From contig CAMLFJ010000014.1 in the NCBI GenBank assembly GCA_946479205.1, forward strand, positions 1 through 15,580: a DNA stretch of 15,580 nucleotides, given 5' to 3'. Below are positions 14,117 to 15,580 of this stretch, one piece after another (within the stretch, counting starts at the first letter, position 1; each line of letters starts with the position of its first letter). The DNA comes from an uncultured bacterium. GTDB lineage: Bacteria > Methylomirabilota > Methylomirabilia > Rokubacteriales > CSP1-6. The notes beneath the pieces are model-generated. The model saw only the letters and a program-made list of their open reading frames with translations, did not search any database and was not told the DNA's origin. The position numbers and the translations under genes were made by a program.

Positions 14117-14977
14117 ATGAGCCTCTGGCTCGTGCTGGCCGTCAACAGCGTCACGCTCGGCGGCCTGCTCTTCCTGCTGTCCGCCGGCTTCTCGCTGATC
14201 TTCGGGCTGATGCGGATCCCGAACCTCACCCACGGCTCCTTCTTCATGCTGGGCGGTTACTTCGCGGCGAGCCTGATCGAGTGGGGCCTGGGCTTCTGGC
14301 CGGCCGCGGTGGTCAGCGGCCTGCTGGTCGCGCTGCTCGGCGGCATCGTGGAGCGGCTCATCCTGCGCCGGCTGGCCGGCGCGGAGCTCGCGCAGGTCCT
14401 GGTGACCCTGGGCCTCTCCTTCATGATCGCGGACGTGTGCCTCAAGGTGTGGACCGGCGATCCCGTCCGCATCGGCACTCCGAGCGCGCTGCAGGGGGCG
14501 ACCGCGGTGGGCGGCTTCACGTTTCCCACCTACCGGCTCGCGATCAGCCTCATCGCGCTGGTCTTCGCGGTCGCGCTGTGGGCGCTGCTGGACCGGACGC
14601 GGCTCGGCGCGATGATCCGGGCGGGCGTGGACGACCCGGAGATGGCCCGCGTCGCCGGCATTCGCGTCTCGCGCCTCTTCACCATCGTCTTCTGCCTCGG
14701 CGCCTGGCTCGCCGGGTTCGCGGGCGTGATCGGCGGGCCGATCCTCTCCGTCTATCCCGGCCTCGACCAGGAGATGCTCCCGCTGGCCCTCGTGGTGGTC
14801 ATCCTCGGGGGCACCGGCAGTCTCCTCGGCTCCCTGGTCGGCAGCTTCATCGTCGGCTTCCTCTACAATTTCGGCCAGGCGATGTTCCCCGAGCTGGCCT
14901 ACGTCGTGCTGTTCCTCCCGATGCTCCTCGTCCTGGTGGTGCGGCCCCAGGGCCTCTTCGGACGGCCGGCGGGGTGA
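14117..14977 (+). CDS. livH: Branched-chain amino acid-type ABC transporter permease (LivH-like)
   Basis: This 286-residue inner-membrane permease is one of the two pore subunits of a Liv-type importer. It is mostly hydrophobic helices. The family signature GFSLIFGLMRIPNLTHGSFF runs from about residue 24 and AGVDDPEMARVAGI is the cytoplasmic ATPase-contact loop at about 169-182. The GGTGSLLGSLVGSFIVGFLY segment and the ending VVRPQGLFGRPAG are typical of LivH. The ATG at 14117 lies 17 bases after the binding-protein stop; no strong ribosome site is seen, so translation may rely on coupling. Its TGA overlaps the GTG of the next permease (GTGA). The symbol reflects family position; the substrate is unknown. 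Confidence 0.94.
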   Translation: MSLWLVLAVNSVTLGGLLFLLSAGFSLIFGLMRIPNLTHGSFFMLGGYFAASLIEWGLGFWPAAVVSGLLVALLGGIVERLILRRLAGAELAQVLVTLGLSFMIADVCLKVWTGDPVRIGTPSALQGATAVGGFTFPTYRLAISLIALVFAVALWALLDRTRLGAMIRAGVDDPEMARVAGIRVSRLFTIVFCLGAWLAGFAGVIGGPILSVYPGLDQEMLPLALVVVILGGTGSLLGSLVGSFIVGFLYNFGQAMFPELAYVVLFLPMLLVLVVRPQGLFGRPAG

Positions 14978-15580
14978 GACGCCTCGCGCTGGCCGCCGCG
15001 CTCGTGATCCTGGCGGCGCTGCCGGTCTGGGCGGGCGGGACGTTCTACATCAATATCGCGAGTCAGATCCTCCTCTACGCGATCTTCGCGCTCGGTATCA
15101 ACATCCTGGTGGGCTACGCGGGCCTCGTCAGCCTGGGGCACGCCGGGCTCCTCGGCATCGCGGCCTACGGCGCGGCCCGCATCCTGACCGGCGGGCACGG
15201 CCACCTCGCGGCCATTGTGGGCGCGCTGGCCCTCGCGCTGGCGGCCGCCGCGCTGTTCGCGGTGCTCGCGCTGCGCGGCACCGGCATCGGGTTCGTGATG
15301 ATCACCCTGGCGCTCGGCCAGATCGTCTGGGGTGTCGCCTATCGCTGGATCAGCATCACGAACGGCGACAACGGCATCTCGGTGACCGGGCGGCCGAGCC
15401 CGCTCGGCCTGTCGCTCGCCTCGCCGTCCCACTTCTACTGGGCGACCCTCGTGGTGTTCGTGCTCGCCCTCGGGTCGATGGCGATGCTGGTCGCCTCGCC
15501 GTTCGGGGCCGCCCTGCGCGGGACGCGCGACCAGCCGCGGCGCATGGCCGCCCTCGGCTACCACGTCTGGATGATCCGGT
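14974..15580 (+). CDS. livM: Branched-chain amino acid-type ABC transporter permease (LivM-like), 3' part outside window
   Basis: The first 202 codons are visible before the window ends. GTG at 14974 overlaps the LivH stop in a GTGA junction, indicating translational coupling of the two pore subunits. The start reads MRRLALAAALVILAALPVWA, a first membrane helix, followed by the LivM signature NILVGYAGLVSLGHAGLLGI at about 48-67. Next come LRGTGIGFVMITLALGQIVW, ITNGDNGISV (the LivM 'TGG.dG' segment, here with Asn), and LRGTRDQPRRMAALGYHVW, the start of the cytoplasmic coupling loop. The remaining helices and the expected LivG/LivF ATPases would lie downstream. No sign of disruption. Confidence 0.92.
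   Translation, partial: MRRLALAAALVILAALPVWAGGTFYINIASQILLYAIFALGINILVGYAGLVSLGHAGLLGIAAYGAARILTGGHGHLAAIVGALALALAAAALFAVLALRGTGIGFVMITLALGQIVWGVAYRWISITNGDNGISVTGRPSPLGLSLASPSHFYWATLVVFVLALGSMAMLVASPFGAALRGTRDQPRRMAALGYHVWMIR

Noticed and set aside
1..15580. Mobile element or prophage signals
   Set aside because: No transposase, integrase, tRNA or terminal inverted repeats were recognised, and codon style is uniform across the window.

Overview
The window is a GC-rich, densely coded piece of a bacterial chromosome. It holds two ABC-type uptake systems with associated enzymes, flanking a central block of maintenance-type genes. Organism: the very high GC content, the many solute-binding-protein/ABC genes of the carbohydrate and branched-chain amino acid (Liv) classes, Tat-type leaders on both binding proteins, and a small Arg-rich protein of a kind I associate with Candidatus Rokubacteria/Methylomirabilota suggest an uncultured soil or subsurface bacterium of that group. 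A GC-rich proteobacterium cannot be excluded. This is an inference from style, not from a marker gene. No rRNA, tRNA, CRISPR array, transposase or integrase was seen.

Left region (1-4587, minus strand): a carbohydrate-type ABC operon reads leftward. Its order is a Tat-exported binding protein, two MalF/MalG-type permeases coupled by a GTGA overlap, then a Gfo/Idh/MocA NAD(P)-dependent oxidoreductase. The N-terminus of a SAM-dependent methyltransferase, cut by the window edge, follows downstream. No ATPase is present in the window. A divergent promoter region (4588-4709) separates this operon from a rightward VOC-family (glyoxalase/extradiol dioxygenase fold) gene carrying a His-His-Glu metal site.

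Middle region (5264-11073): an Arg-rich tail-anchored small protein ends at a strong intrinsic terminator. A 350-base interval follows, with a candidate 29-residue membrane peptide and short repeats. Then comes an M48 metallopeptidase with two N-terminal membrane helices and an unusual C-terminal zinc ribbon. Converging on it, with only 12 bases between stop codons, is a 1107-residue protein that joins a RecB/Cas4-like Fe-S nuclease, a DEDD/RNase H-like exonuclease domain and a Dna2/UPF1-like superfamily 1 helicase (TM0106 family). This is the most mechanistically intriguing gene in the window.

Right region (11140-15580, plus strand): a likely catabolic operon runs to the window end. It holds an ACMSD-like amidohydrolase/decarboxylase, a second VOC protein, a Liv-type binding protein with a Tat leader, LivH, and a truncated LivM that overlaps LivH by GTGA. 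The pairing of an amidohydrolase_2 enzyme and a VOC protein with a Liv-type importer suggests uptake and breakdown of an aromatic or carboxylic compound rather than an amino acid. The substrate cannot be read from the sequence.
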